From Gymnodinialimonas sp. 202GB13-11 (GTDB taxonomy: Bacteria > Pseudomonadota > Alphaproteobacteria > Rhodobacterales > Rhodobacteraceae): a stretch of 64,000 bases of DNA. Location: positions 2,356,001 through 2,420,000 of the forward strand of contig NZ_JBFRBH010000001.1 of NCBI RefSeq assembly GCF_040932485.1, written 5' to 3'. Positions within the stretch are counted from its first letter, which is position 1; the number at the start of each line of letters is the position of its first letter. The translations under genes and the position numbers were made by a program. Of the stretch, positions 27,278-37,333 are shown in pieces. Under the pieces are notes generated by a model. The model had not been told where the DNA came from. It saw only the letters and a list, made by a program, of their open reading frames with translations, and made no database searches.

Positions 27278-28381
27278 TCAGCTTTCGTTGGCGAATTCGG
27301 TCGCCTGTGCGATCCAGTTGTCCCGCTCAATCCGGCCTTTGAACTTCAGGCGCGCATCAACCCAAGCGACTTCCGCAGGGCCCCAGGCCGCGATCTGATC
27401 GAAATGGTAAAAGCCCATCTCGTTCAGCACGCCTTCCAGCTTAGGGCCAACACCACTGATCCGCTTGAGGTCATCTGCACCGCCATCGCGCGGCCCGCTC
27501 AACTGCTCAGGGGCTTGCTCTTCGACCGCCTCCACCGGTTCCGCTTTCGACGGCGGCTTGGCTTTGGACACGGCCTTCGCCTGTGCCTTGGTCACACCGG
27601 TTTTGTCTGCAGGTGCCTTGGCGCGGTTGGCGGGCTTCGGCCGCGCGGGCTCTGCCGGAACACCGTCACCCGATTTTTTGCCCCATGGGGCCAGCATTGG
27701 CACTTCCGTCCCGTCGATGCGCTTGATCGTGTCGCCAATATCAGCCGCCAGACGAGCCGAGGCATTCAGCCCATCCTTGCCCGCCTCATGCTCTTTCAAC
27801 GAGGTCAGGCCACCCGCAGGCTCAGACGCATAGCGCCCGTTCTGTGGCCCTGGCGTGGGAACCTCCCCCGCCGCCATCTTGTCAATCAGCGCACCAAAGC
27901 TCTCCGCCGTTAGATCTTCGTAGTAATCCTTACCGATCTGGGCCATCGGAGCATTCGCACAGGCGCCTAGACACTCGACTTCTTCCCAGCTGAACTTGCC
28001 ATCAGCGCTCAACTCATGGGCGCGTGGCGCGATCTTGTCCTTGGCCACGGCGACCAGATCTTCGGCCCCGCAGATCATGCACGAGGTCGTGCCACAAATC
28101 TGGATATGCGCGACCGAGCCCACGGGCTGCAGCTGGAACATGAAATAGAAAGTCGCGACCTCAAGCGCGCGGATATGCGCCAGACCCAGCATATCGGCCA
28201 CCGCCTCAATCGCCGGACGGGTCAGCCACCCCTCCTGCTCCTGCGCGCGCCACAGCAGCGGAATGATCGCGCTGGCCGCACGGCCTTCGGGGTATTTGGT
28301 GATCTGCGCTTCGGCCCATTCCTGGTTGGCGGGCGTGAAAGCGAAACTGTCCGGTTGCTCGGGGTGCAGGCGTCGCAGCAT
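27278..28381 (-). CDS. nuoE: NADH-quinone oxidoreductase subunit E with C-terminal HhH-like extension
   Basis: 367 residues, whereas the NuoE family is usually 160-240. The N-terminal 200 residues form the thioredoxin-like [2Fe-2S] N1a domain with ligands Cys 96, 101, 137 and 141 (CGTTSC and CLGAC). A Pro/Lys/Ala-rich linker (about 240-290) leads to a helix-hairpin-helix-like domain at about 294-367, with [14 protein letters not shown] and [10 protein letters not shown], nearly the same as in the neighbouring 26374 product. N1a faces NuoF; the extension has no known role in complex I. It lies after a strong terminator and the 28467 gene in transcription order. Confidence 0.95.
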   Translation of the reverse strand: MLRRLHPEQPDSFAFTPANQEWAEAQITKYPEGRAASAIIPLLWRAQEQEGWLTRPAIEAVADMLGLAHIRALEVATFYFMFQLQPVGSVAHIQICGTTSCMICGAEDLVAVAKDKIAPRAHELSADGKFSWEEVECLGACANAPMAQIGKDYYEDLTAESFGALIDKMAAGEVPTPGPQNGRYASEPAGGLTSLKEHEAGKDGLNASARLAADIGDTIKRIDGTEVPMLAPWGKKSGDGVPAEPARPKPANRAKAPADKTGVTKAQAKAVSKAKPPSKAEPVEAVEEQAPEQLSGPRDGGADDLKRISGVGPKLEGVLNEMGFYHFDQIAAWGPAEVAWVDARLKFKGRIERDNWIAQATEFANES

Positions 28382-28466
28382 GTAGGTCGTCCCTGGCGGT
28401 CGTTCGTTGGGCCACGGTTTCGCGCAAATGAAACGGGATGTCCATGCGCGCTATGGCGCAGGCTAG

Positions 28467-28973
28467 CTATTGGATGGCGTAGGGGGACAGGGCGAACAAC
28501 GTGCCGTTCGGTGTGCAGTCTTCAACCTCGAACAAACCCTGCACCATCCGCAACCGCCCGCTGCGCATGTCGGCTGCAACGCGGCCCTCCAACGCGCGCG
28601 CCACGGCCAGAACGGCGCGCGCCTCCGGGTGGCGGATTGTGGTGCTGCGCAACCGGAGGGCAAAGAATCCTTCCCGTGCGACGTCGGCTCCAACCGGTTC
28701 TCCCAAGGCGATCATGGCCTGATCGACAAGGTAGACCTCAAACACCGTCACAAGATCGCTCGGCAAGGCACAGCCGATCGCGGCATAAGCCTCGTCCATG
28801 ATGGCTTCCACAGCAGGGCCGTCCAGCGCCTCCGCTTGCTCCAAGACGGAGCCTCGCGGCACCTCAAGCTGAACCGAAACCACGGGATCATGTTGCCCTT
28901 GAGCGCCGAAGACAGGCGCAGCAAGGCAGGTCAGGGCCGATGCGAGACAGATTATCAGGTGCTTGTGCGACAT
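28467..28973 (-). CDS. Secreted hypothetical protein upstream of nuoE
   Basis: 168 residues. The signal peptide is LIICLASALTCLAAPVFGAQ (cleavage after FGA). The mature part is helix- and strand-mixed with three cysteines (IGCALPSD, EDCTPNG region) and no known domain. The gene is 85 nt before nuoE in transcription order and begins 70 nt after the terminator at 29043-29087, so a promoter probably lies between them and it would lead the nuoE-F-G-... transcript. Confidence 0.6.
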   Translation of the reverse strand: MSHKHLIICLASALTCLAAPVFGAQGQHDPVVSVQLEVPRGSVLEQAEALDGPAVEAIMDEAYAAIGCALPSDLVTVFEVYLVDQAMIALGEPVGADVAREGFFALRLRSTTIRHPEARAVLAVARALEGRVAADMRSGRLRMVQGLFEVEDCTPNGTLFALSPYAIQ

Positions 28974-29042
28974 CAGGCCAGCGTGGCAGCCAGCCTCGAT
29001 CCTGTCCAGTCCGCAGCCATCGGACCTCGGACTGGGGGCAAC

Positions 29043-29087
29043 AAAAAAGTAGGGCGCCTTTCCTGCACGATGTCAGGAAAAGCGCCC
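29043..29087 (-). terminator. Strong intrinsic terminator inside nuo cluster
   Basis: On the minus strand a 14-bp stem with one mismatch (GGGCGCTTTTCCTG and CAGGAAAGGCGCCC; plus 29074-29087 and 29052-29065) around an 8-nt loop is followed by TACTTTTTTG. It separates the nuoB-C-D part and its trailing small genes from the 28467-nuoE part. Confidence 0.9.
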
Positions 29088-29133
29088 TCGCCCGGGCCGG
29101 ACCCCTTCTTTCCGCCGGGCTAAGCGGTAGCGT

Positions 29134-29289
29134 TCAGCGCCAGGGGGATTGCGCGGGACGCCAATTCGTCGGGTTCGAGACAGTGCGACCCCCTGCTTGC
29201 ATCCGGGCGATCACTTTGGAGGCGCGGGCAATACAGGGATCATCGAGGGTTTTTTCAGCGATGGGCGCGTGTGGCAGCAGCGGGCGCAT
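29134..29289 (-). CDS. Possible 51-residue protein before terminator
   Basis: ATG at 29289 has AAGGA 8 nt upstream, and the frame closes 47 nt before the strong terminator at 29043-29087, which fits a last gene of a transcript. The product is basic, with APIAEKTLDDPCIARASKVIARM followed by a Pro/Trp-rich end, and has no recognisable family. A GTG at 29319 is an alternative start. It could be a chance frame. Confidence 0.4.
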   Translation of the reverse strand: MRPLLPHAPIAEKTLDDPCIARASKVIARMQAGGRTVSNPTNWRPAQSPWR

Positions 29290-29379
29290 GGGGCAGGTCC
29301 TTCGTGTCAGGGGTGTCACGTGTTCGTGAACCCAACCTGCCCCTCGCGGCCCGTTCCCACAACGGAGGGAATCCGTAGC

Positions 29380-29739
29380 TTACTCCGTCTCGGTTTCGCT
29401 TTCGTCCGGCGTGGCCTCGGCCTCTTCTCCGGCCTGGGCTGGCACGTCGCCCGTGCAAAGGCCCCAATTCACAAGGGTCAGCGTCCCATTGCCGGACGAC
29501 CGCAGAAATCCCGTCTGCATCAGGGGCACCGCCATCTGCGGAAACATCGCGCTTTCCACGCCGATGCTGTCCATCACCGCGTTCACATCGTCCTGATGCA
29601 AAACGCAGCCCTGCGCGGCAATGGCTTGGGCCAACGGATAGCCCGGATGATCCTCCGGCGTCGCCGCCTGCCCATGAGCCATGGACGCTGCGAGGAGGGC
29701 CGCAGGCCCGAGGAGGAGTGGAATTCTGAAAATGCGCAT
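29380..29739 (-). CDS. Small secreted protein after nuoD
   Basis: 119 residues. A signal peptide with LLLGPAALLAASMAHGQA is followed by a short domain with two cysteines (AAQGCVLHQDD, NWGLCTGD), a Met/Phe-rich region, and an acidic Glu/Thr tail (EEAEATPDESETETE). AAGGAC precedes the ATG. It lies 100 nt beyond nuoD, after a terminator. Family not recognised. Confidence 0.6.
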   Translation of the reverse strand: MRIFRIPLLLGPAALLAASMAHGQAATPEDHPGYPLAQAIAAQGCVLHQDDVNAVMDSIGVESAMFPQMAVPLMQTGFLRSSGNGTLTLVNWGLCTGDVPAQAGEEAEATPDESETETE

Positions 29740-29779
29740 GGGAAAGGGTCCTTCGAATAAGTCACGCGACCTCTAACAC

Positions 29780-29806
29780 AAAGAAAAAGCCCACCAAATG
29801 GCGGGC
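29780..29806 (-). terminator. Intrinsic terminator after nuoD
   Basis: On the minus strand GCCCGCC-ATTT-GGTGGGC (plus 29789-29806) is followed by TTTTTCTTTG (plus 29779-29788). It starts 33 nt past the nuoD stop. It would limit transcription beyond nuoA-B-C-D. Confidence 0.85.
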
Positions 29807-29838
29807 TTCCCTGACCTTACGAGGTTGTGAACGCAGCG

Positions 29839-31083
29839 CTAGCGGTCCACTTCCCCGAACACGATATCAAGCGAGCCCAAAATCGCCGACACATCCGCCA
29901 GCTGGTGGCCTTTGCACAGGTAATCCATCGCCTGAAGATGCGGGAATCCGGGCGCACGCAGCTTGGCGCGGTAGGGTTTGTTCGTCCCATCGGCCACCAG
30001 ATACACGCCGAACTCACCCTTGGGCGCCTCGACGGCGGCGTAAATCTCACCCTCAGGCACGTGGAAGCCTTCGGTATAGAGCTTGAAGTGATGGATCAGC
30101 GCTTCCATCGACGTCTTCATGTCGCCGCGCTTGGGCGGAGTCATCTTGCCCCGCGCCATGATATCCCCCTGGTTCTCCGGCATCCGCAGCTTTTCGCAGG
30201 CCTGCTTGATGATCTTCTGGCTCTCGCGCATCTCCGCCATCCGGCAGAGGTAGCGGTCATAGCAATCGCCGTTCTTGCCCACGGGGATTTGGAACTCGAA
30301 CTCGTCGTAACACTCGTAAGGCTGTGACCGGCGCAAATCCCACGCAAAGCCCGATCCGCGCACCATCACGCCCGAGAACGCCCAGTTCTGGATGTCTTCT
30401 TCGGTTACGATGCCAATATCCGCGTTCCGTTGCTTGAAGATGCGGTTCTCCGTCAGCAGCGTGTCGATGTCATCGAGCGCCTTGGGGAACGCGTCCGCCC
30501 AGGCATCAATGTCCTCCACCAACTCCGGCGGCAGGTCCTGATGCACGCCACCGGGCCGGAAATAGGCCGCATGAAGGCGCGCGCCGGAGGCCCGCTCGTA
30601 GAAGATCATCAGCTTCTCGCGCTCTTCAAAGCCCCAAAGCGGCGGCGTCAGCGCGCCCACGTCCAGCGCCTGCGTCGTGACGTTCAGAAGGTGGTTCAGG
30701 ATGCGCCCGATCTCGCAATAAAGCACCCGGATCAACTGCGCGCGGCGTGGCACTTCCGTGCCCGTCATCCGCTCAATCGCCAGACACCAGGCATGCTCCT
30801 GGTTCATTGTGCCCACGTAATCCAGCCGGTCAAAATACGGCAGGTTTTGCAGATACGTCCGGCTTTCCATGAGCTTCTCGGTGCCACGGTGCAGCAGCCC
30901 GATATGCGGATCACAGCGTTCGCAAATCTCACCGTCCAGCTCCAGCACCAGACGCAACACGCCGTGCGCTGCGGGGTGCTGCGGGCCGAAGTTCAGGTTG
31001 AAGTTGCGGATCTTCTGCTCACCGGTCTCGAAATCGGTGGAGCCATCGTCATAGGTGTTCGTGCGGATATCGCCGTCCATCAT
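29839..31083 (-). CDS. nuoD: NADH-quinone oxidoreductase subunit D
   Basis: 414 residues from the first of two adjacent ATG codons (31083; 31080 gives one residue less). It forms the quinone-binding cavity with NuoB; family signature [24 protein letters not shown] holds the His-Pro-x-x-His loop, with [10 protein letters not shown] and the C-terminal DIVFGEVDR. It overlaps the nuoC stop (ATGATG) by 4 nt. Confidence 0.97.
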   Translation of the reverse strand: MMDGDIRTNTYDDGSTDFETGEQKIRNFNLNFGPQHPAAHGVLRLVLELDGEICERCDPHIGLLHRGTEKLMESRTYLQNLPYFDRLDYVGTMNQEHAWCLAIERMTGTEVPRRAQLIRVLYCEIGRILNHLLNVTTQALDVGALTPPLWGFEEREKLMIFYERASGARLHAAYFRPGGVHQDLPPELVEDIDAWADAFPKALDDIDTLLTENRIFKQRNADIGIVTEEDIQNWAFSGVMVRGSGFAWDLRRSQPYECYDEFEFQIPVGKNGDCYDRYLCRMAEMRESQKIIKQACEKLRMPENQGDIMARGKMTPPKRGDMKTSMEALIHHFKLYTEGFHVPEGEIYAAVEAPKGEFGVYLVADGTNKPYRAKLRAPGFPHLQAMDYLCKGHQLADVSAILGSLDIVFGEVDR

Positions 31084-31697
31084 GCCTTCTCCTCCGCATC
31101 CGCCTTCTCATCGCCGGGCAGCACGTATTCCGCACCTTCCCACGGGCTCATGAAATCGAACTGGCGGTATTCCTGCACCAGCTTCACCGGCTCATACACA
31201 ACGCGCTTGAGCTCTTCGTCGTAGCGAACTTCGGTGTAACCCGTCGTCGGGAAATCCTTGCGCAGTGGATGGCCTCGGAACCCGTAATCCGTCAACAAGC
31301 GGCGCAAGTCGTCGTGGCCCGTAAACAGGATCCCGAACATGTCGTAGACTTCGCGCTCATACCAACCGGCACTGGCATGGACCGAGGTGATCGAGGCCAA
31401 AGTCTCATCCTCGCGCAACGCCACCCGCACGCGAACACGGTGGTTCTGGTACATGCTCAGGAAATGGTACACGACATCGAACCGGCGATCCCGGCTAGGG
31501 TAATCCACCGCCGTAATGTCGATCAGGGTCGAGAACTGGCAGGACCGGTCCGTCTTCAGAAACTCAACGAACTCCACCAGCTGCGCCGGGGCGACGTCCA
31601 CCGACAGCTCACCAACCGCGTTCACATCCGTTGACAAAACCGCGTCCGAACGCTTCTCGCTCAGATAGGTCGCCAGCTCTTGCAGGGCTTGGGTCAT
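31080..31697 (-). CDS. nuoC: NADH-quinone oxidoreductase subunit C
   Basis: 205 residues, the 30-kDa subunit that forms part of the connecting arm with NuoD. The signature ERE-YDMFGI-F-GH-LRR-L is visible ([29 protein letters not shown]), followed by [15 protein letters not shown]. It is separate from nuoD (not fused as in E. coli). It is 12 nt after nuoB and overlaps nuoD. Confidence 0.97.
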   Translation of the reverse strand: MTQALQELATYLSEKRSDAVLSTDVNAVGELSVDVAPAQLVEFVEFLKTDRSCQFSTLIDITAVDYPSRDRRFDVVYHFLSMYQNHRVRVRVALREDETLASITSVHASAGWYEREVYDMFGILFTGHDDLRRLLTDYGFRGHPLRKDFPTTGYTEVRYDEELKRVVYEPVKLVQEYRQFDFMSPWEGAEYVLPGDEKADAEEKA

Positions 31698-31709
31698 TCT
31701 AAAAATCCC

Positions 31710-32900
<1,191 letters not shown>

Positions 32901-33851
32901 CTAAGGGACAATGTCCATGGCCGGTGCCAGCGGGCCCGCCGTGTAACAGAACGTCCGCCCCACGTCCGGGCACCGCTCCCGGCCCCGCAGGCTATCGGTC
33001 AGAACACCCCAGATCATCGGCTGCCCCCCCTCAGACCAGCCAATCATCGGGGAGCCTGAGGCCCCGCTCCCGCTGTCGCAGTCGTAACGCGCAACTTCAA
33101 AGGTATCGCGCGGCTCGGCCAGCCGCCCCACGACCTCCCCATTTTCATCAAGGTCCGACGTCGTCGGCGGCACCCCGCGATACTGACATATCTGGGCAAG
33201 AAAGCCGTCCGTTCGGTAGGTGTCGTTCCCACCTGTCACGTTCAGGATCGGGTGCCCTTCTTCCAAGGTGAGGTCTGCTTCCGCAGCAATTGGCAAAGGC
33301 CGCGCCCCTTGCGGCACACGGCTCAGCCGAACCACCGCCCAATCGGTGCGCGTTATGGGAACAGACAGGTGGGTTATCAGTGCTTCGGGCACCCGAAACG
33401 GTCCGGCCTTCAATCCGGCCGTGTCCAGCAGCACCACATCGCCGCCGGTGTGAACCGCCACGCAATCTGGGTTGCGCCCACGCTGGCTACCATCCTCGTT
33501 TAGAAACACATGCGCCGCTGTCAGCATCCGGTCGCCGTCACCGATCAGGACGCCACCGCCGGTCATCCCGCCCCTGCAGGAGATTCGGACCACGGCGGCA
33601 ATCGCATCCTCCCAACCGGGGAACAGGCTCGGATCCTCCGGTACGAAATCGGCCAGCGGCACACGGCTTTCGCCGCCGATCACTCCGGAAGGCGGCGGCG
33701 TTTCGCGTTTGGTGATAAGAGGAGGGCTATACTCAGACGACGAAGCGTTCAGCGCGATCCACCCGCCACATCCAATCACCAAGCAGACGAACGCCCCTTT
33801 CCAAGGAGACGGTTTTCGGGTGACAGGCTGATAGGGTTCAGGCGACGCCAT
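32901..33851 (-). CDS. Membrane-anchored trypsin-like serine protease
   Basis: 316 residues. A single hydrophobic segment at about 19-36 (GAFVCLVIGCGGWIALNA) after a basic N-terminus predicts type II anchoring with the protease domain in the periplasm. The catalytic triad is visible: His 114 (LTAAHV), Asp 170 (RTDWAVVRL) and Ser 265 (GSGASGSPM). Cys pairs (CRGGMTG..., CDSGSG, CPDVGRTFC) suggest disulfides. No PDZ domain, so it is not DegP-like. It sits between nuoA and nuoB on the same strand, 92 bp after nuoA. Whether it acts on complex I or is a passenger is unknown. Confidence 0.85.
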   Translation of the reverse strand: MASPEPYQPVTRKPSPWKGAFVCLVIGCGGWIALNASSSEYSPPLITKRETPPPSGVIGGESRVPLADFVPEDPSLFPGWEDAIAAVVRISCRGGMTGGGVLIGDGDRMLTAAHVFLNEDGSQRGRNPDCVAVHTGGDVVLLDTAGLKAGPFRVPEALITHLSVPITRTDWAVVRLSRVPQGARPLPIAAEADLTLEEGHPILNVTGGNDTYRTDGFLAQICQYRGVPPTTSDLDENGEVVGRLAEPRDTFEVARYDCDSGSGASGSPMIGWSEGGQPMIWGVLTDSLRGRERCPDVGRTFCYTAGPLAPAMDIVP

Positions 33852-33943
33852 GGCCGCAAGAATAGGTTAACCGAAGGTAAACGAAAATACGTTCCTCGAT
33901 ATATTTCAATGGCATGACCCGCTTGCTCACGCGTGAGCAATGG

Positions 33944-34309
33944 TCACTCCCACTCAAGCGCGCCCTTCTTCCACTCATAGGCGAAGCCGATGGTCAGGAC
34001 CGCAAGGAACACCATCATCGACCAGAACGCCGTGTCACTGAGGTCCGGGAAGGCCGTGGCCCAAGGGAATAGGAACGCGATTTCGAGATCGAAAATGATG
34101 AACAGGATCGAGACGAGGTAGAACCGCACGTCAAACTTCATCCGTGCATCGTCAAATGCGTTGAAACCGCACTCATAGGCGCTGACCTTTTCCGGGTCCG
34201 GGTTGCGCACCGCCAGAACGACCGCCGACAGCATCAGCACAAGGCCAAGCCCGATAGCAATCGCCAAGAAAATCAGGATCGGGGCGTAGTTAGACAGAAG
34301 CTCGGTCAT
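33944..34309 (-). CDS. nuoA: NADH-quinone oxidoreductase subunit A
   Basis: 121 residues, three membrane segments. The long first loop with [36 protein letters not shown] holds the conserved Cys of the quinone-side loop (ECGF) and the FDLE motif. It is the first gene of the nuo block in transcription order; the promoter must be in the 132-bp divergent region 34310-34441. It is separated from nuoB by the protease gene. Confidence 0.97.
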   Translation of the reverse strand: MTELLSNYAPILIFLAIAIGLGLVLMLSAVVLAVRNPDPEKVSAYECGFNAFDDARMKFDVRFYLVSILFIIFDLEIAFLFPWATAFPDLSDTAFWSMMVFLAVLTIGFAYEWKKGALEWE

Positions 34310-34441
34310 CTCGGTCTCATTTGGTCCGGTCGAATGTCGGTTTACGGTGCGCGGGCAAAAGGGTCAACGCACGGTTCGTGCGGCAAAGAGTTCCGGGCCT
34401 GCCATCTTTCCTCCGACCTCCTAATGTGGAAAAGCCTCTCC

Positions 34442-34918
34442 ATGACCAAACGCTTCCTTTCCGCCGTTCTGCGCGCGCTTCTTCTTTCCGCTTGCCAGAC
34501 CGCGACGGACCCCTCCACGCTTTCGGACGATCAGCTGACTTGCACAACCGCGCAATTCATCGCCCATCCGGGAGATGAAGATGATCCGTTCCTTCGGGGC
34601 AATGAGGGCCGGCGTTTCGTGATCGACCTGTCGACAGACGGCGTGATCGACCTTTTCGTCCCGGATGCGGGCAATTGGCCAAGCGATTTCCAATTCCGGA
34701 TCACCGGATCGCCGGGCGGCGTTCTTACGGCGCGACACCAGGGCTTCAACCGCTTCACTGGTGAGACGAACCCGGACCTCGCCTACGAGCTTCGCCTGTC
34801 ACCCATCTCGACACCGGGCTTCCGCACAGGTGAGCTCCGCTCGATCTCAACCTTTGGTGGCACAGCCCGGACAAACCGTTGGCTCCTGTCTTGCGAGAAT
34901 AGCGGCTCCCCGCTCTGA
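34442..34918 (+). CDS. Putative lipoprotein
   Basis: 158 residues from the ATG at 34442; the frame extends upstream but without a signal. The lipobox LLSAC gives the lipidated Cys at residue 18. The mature domain is strand-rich (RRFVIDLSTDGVIDLFVPD, FQFRITGSPGGVLTARHQGFNRFTG) and ends with a Cys (WLLSCENSG). Family not recognised. Divergent from nuoA and convergent with the acyl-CoA synthetase gene (8-nt gap). Confidence 0.6.
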   Translation: MTKRFLSAVLRALLLSACQTATDPSTLSDDQLTCTTAQFIAHPGDEDDPFLRGNEGRRFVIDLSTDGVIDLFVPDAGNWPSDFQFRITGSPGGVLTARHQGFNRFTGETNPDLAYELRLSPISTPGFRTGELRSISTFGGTARTNRWLLSCENSGSPL

Positions 34919-34925
34919 CAGCGCC

Positions 34926-36479
34926 CTAACCGACGGCTAAAGCATCCCGTAACTCGCGGCGCAGAATCTTGCCACTGGCCGATTTCGGCACGCTCTCTAC
35001 AAACCGATACTCCTCCGGCCGCTTGTAACTGGCCAGACACCCCTCGCAATAGGCCCGGATCGCGTCTTCCTCGACCGTGCCATTGGTCACGACAAAAGCA
35101 ATCGGCACCTCGCCCGCTTCCGGGTCGGCCTTGCCGATCACGGCGGCATCCGTCACGCCCTCCATCGCGCACAACGCGGCCTCAACCTCAGCGGGCGCGA
35201 CCTGGAAGCCCTTGTATTTGATCAACTCCTTCAACCGATCGCGGATGTACATGAAGCCGTCCTCGTCGATCTCGGCCAGATCACCCGTGCGCAACCAGCC
35301 GCCCTCGGCCATCGTCTCAGCCGTGGCGTCGGGATTGTTCAGATAGCCCTTCATCACCTGTGGTCCCCGGATCCACAACTCGCCTTCCATGCCGGTTGGC
35401 TGATCTTCCAACGTCTCCGGATCGATGATCCGGCATTCCGTCGAGGGCACCGCCTGCCCGCTTGATCCATGACGGATATTGCCGAAAACCGTCATATGGC
35501 TGATCGGGCTCAGCTCGGTCATGCCGTAACCCTGAACCGAGCTTGCCCCAAAACGCTCCCCCACAGCCGCTTCAATCTCGGCCCCCAAGGGAGCAGCGCC
35601 TGAGAAGATCTCCGACACGGACGAGACATCATACTCATCCACCATGGGATGTTTTGCCAAGGCGAGCGCGACCGGCGGCACGATATAAAGCCGCGTCGCG
35701 CGGTGCTCCTGTATGAGCTTCAGATACAGCTCCAGATCGAAACGCGGCAGCGTCACGATCTTGGCCCGCTGGTTGAGGAACAGGTTCATCAGAACCGTCA
35801 TCCCATAGATGTGGAAGAACGGCAGGAAGGCGATTGTCACATCATCGGGCTTGATCTGCGCAACGGCCGCCGATTGCGTGACGTTGGCCACCAGATTGCG
35901 ATGGGTCAGCATCACGCCCTTGGGTCGCCCCGTCGTGCCGCTGGAATAGGGCAGCACAACCACATGTTCCGCCACATCCACCGGGGCCTGTTCAGGCATT
36001 TCCGCACCCATCACATCGGCCAGCGACAGCGCGCCATTTGCCCCGTCGATCACAACCAATTCGCGGCAGGCTGTGCCTTCCATGGCCGCCCGCGCCACAT
36101 CAGCAAACATCGAGATCGTCACCAGCATCTCAGCGCCCGCATCCTCAAGCTGGTGCTTGATTTCAGGTGCCGTGTAGGTCGGGTTGATCGTGGTCACCGT
36201 GCCACCGCCCCAGGCCACGCCATGGAACACGATCGGGTATTCCGGCAGGTTCGGCGCCAGAAGCGCAACGGTGCCACCCGGCAGCACACCGCGTTCGGTC
36301 AATCCGCCGGCCAACGCCTTGATCTGCGCGATCATCTGGCCCGCCGTCACCTCGCGCCCGGTCGGGCCATCCACCATGGCCACATCATCTGCGCGCCCCT
36401 CAAACCCCTCGAACAGCTTTTGCGTGACCGAGATGTTCGGAACCTCGACCGTGCCATGCCGACTTTCGAAAATTGCCAT
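34926..36479 (-). CDS. Acyl-CoA synthetase (4-coumarate-CoA ligase-like, AMP-binding)
   Basis: 517 residues from the ATG at 36479. The frame runs on upstream to 36590, but that part contains an intergenic repeat. ANL-superfamily motifs: YSSGTTGRPKGVML (P-loop A3), YGMTELSPI (A5), GWLRTGDLAEIDEDGFMYIRDRLKELIKYKGFQV (A7-A8) and PKSASGKILRRELR with the catalytic Lys (A10). It makes an acyl-adenylate and then acyl-CoA; the substrate is not readable from sequence, though 4CL-like enzymes use aromatic or medium-chain acids. It is the last gene of the leucine-degradation strand run, separated from it by the 36620 gene and about 140 bp. Confidence 0.85.
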   Translation of the reverse strand: MAIFESRHGTVEVPNISVTQKLFEGFEGRADDVAMVDGPTGREVTAGQMIAQIKALAGGLTERGVLPGGTVALLAPNLPEYPIVFHGVAWGGGTVTTINPTYTAPEIKHQLEDAGAEMLVTISMFADVARAAMEGTACRELVVIDGANGALSLADVMGAEMPEQAPVDVAEHVVVLPYSSGTTGRPKGVMLTHRNLVANVTQSAAVAQIKPDDVTIAFLPFFHIYGMTVLMNLFLNQRAKIVTLPRFDLELYLKLIQEHRATRLYIVPPVALALAKHPMVDEYDVSSVSEIFSGAAPLGAEIEAAVGERFGASSVQGYGMTELSPISHMTVFGNIRHGSSGQAVPSTECRIIDPETLEDQPTGMEGELWIRGPQVMKGYLNNPDATAETMAEGGWLRTGDLAEIDEDGFMYIRDRLKELIKYKGFQVAPAEVEAALCAMEGVTDAAVIGKADPEAGEVPIAFVVTNGTVEEDAIRAYCEGCLASYKRPEEYRFVESVPKSASGKILRRELRDALAVG

Positions 36480-36562
36480 GATGTCCTCCCAGACCCGGCC
36501 TCTGGATCGGGCCGTGTGCGGCAAGGATTGCGGAGGACGCACGCCTCTGTCCAGAGCCAATG

Positions 36563-36609
36563 ACGGGACGGCGGGTGGGGCGAGGCCCATGGGCGAGCGT
36601 CACCCGACG
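36563..36609. repeat. Intergenic hairpin repeat, copy A
   Basis: 47 bp, begins ACGGGACGGCGGG. It aligns without gaps to 53097-53143: 20 of the first 21 bases agree and CGAGCGTC-x-CCC recurs. The outer arms GGGTG...CACCC here become GGGAG...CTCCC in the other copy, a compensated base pair, with an inner stem (GGCCC/GGGC versus GGC/GCC). It sits 84 bp before the acyl-CoA synthetase start codon. Confidence 0.6.
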
Positions 36610-36619
36610 TCCCTATGCC

Positions 36620-37333
36620 TCAGTCAGCAGCAAGTACAGCCAGACGCCCCAACCCCAACTCAACCCCATCAAAGGTTCTCGGATCGACGCAGGTCTCTGC
36701 CGCAAGGATCAGCGGCATCGCTTCATTTGGGAACGCCCCCTCCCCCTCCGCCTGAGCATACAACGCCTCTGAAAACGACTCCTCGGACTGCCCGCGTTCA
36801 AACGGCAATCCCAGCGCCCTCTCCTCCGCCAAGGGCTCGCCCGTCAAAACCTGAACCTGCCCTTCGACCGTTGCAAAGGCCCGTGTGATCCGCCCGCCAT
36901 CGGCAAAGGCCCAGGCTACATAGTCCACAACGCGGTAGGAGCCGAAATAGGCGACGCGCCCGAACCGCTTCGACAAGGCCTCCAACCGGGCAAACATATC
37001 GGCGATGGGCTCGTCATATTCCATCGCCCCCTGTAGCCCGAGCACCAGACACACATGCCCATTCTTGGCGGGCGTCGCGAAGACTTGCGTGACCGGCCCA
37101 AGTTCCGCCTGAACAGCGGCCATGCCGCGCCGCCAGGTGCAGGGCACGATGTTCTCGGCCCCCAAGGCGGCCAAAACCGAGTCCGGGTCCTCCGAAGGCA
37201 CCGTGATCCATCCGGTCTTGTACCCAAAGCCAAGGCCTGCATCCGCCTCGGTATCGGCAAGCGGCGGGGGCGGTGCTTCAGGCTTTTTCGCGAAGAGTCG
37301 TCCGAACAAGGTTTTCAACACTACCCCGCCCAA
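36620..37333 (-). CDS. Conserved hypothetical protein between acyl-CoA synthetase and enoyl-CoA hydratase genes
   Basis: 237 residues, soluble, unrecognised. The N-terminal segment is hydrophobic/basic (VVLKTLFGRLFAKKPEAPPPP). The body looks like a single alpha/beta domain with VFATPAKNGHVCLVLGLQG, RFGRVAYFGSYRVVDYVAWAFADGGRITRAFATVEG. ATG at 37333 overlaps the hydratase stop by 13 nt; GTG at 37321 is the alternative start. Operon position suggests co-expression with leucine catabolism but gives no function. Confidence 0.6.
   Translation of the reverse strand: MGGVVLKTLFGRLFAKKPEAPPPPLADTEADAGLGFGYKTGWITVPSEDPDSVLAALGAENIVPCTWRRGMAAVQAELGPVTQVFATPAKNGHVCLVLGLQGAMEYDEPIADMFARLEALSKRFGRVAYFGSYRVVDYVAWAFADGGRITRAFATVEGQVQVLTGEPLAEERALGLPFERGQSEESFSEALYAQAEGEGAFPNEAMPLILAAETCVDPRTFDGVELGLGRLAVLAAD

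Noticed and set aside
29167-29190. TTCGAGAC-like string as a tRNA T-loop
   Set aside because: No acceptor stem or anticodon arm can be paired around it.
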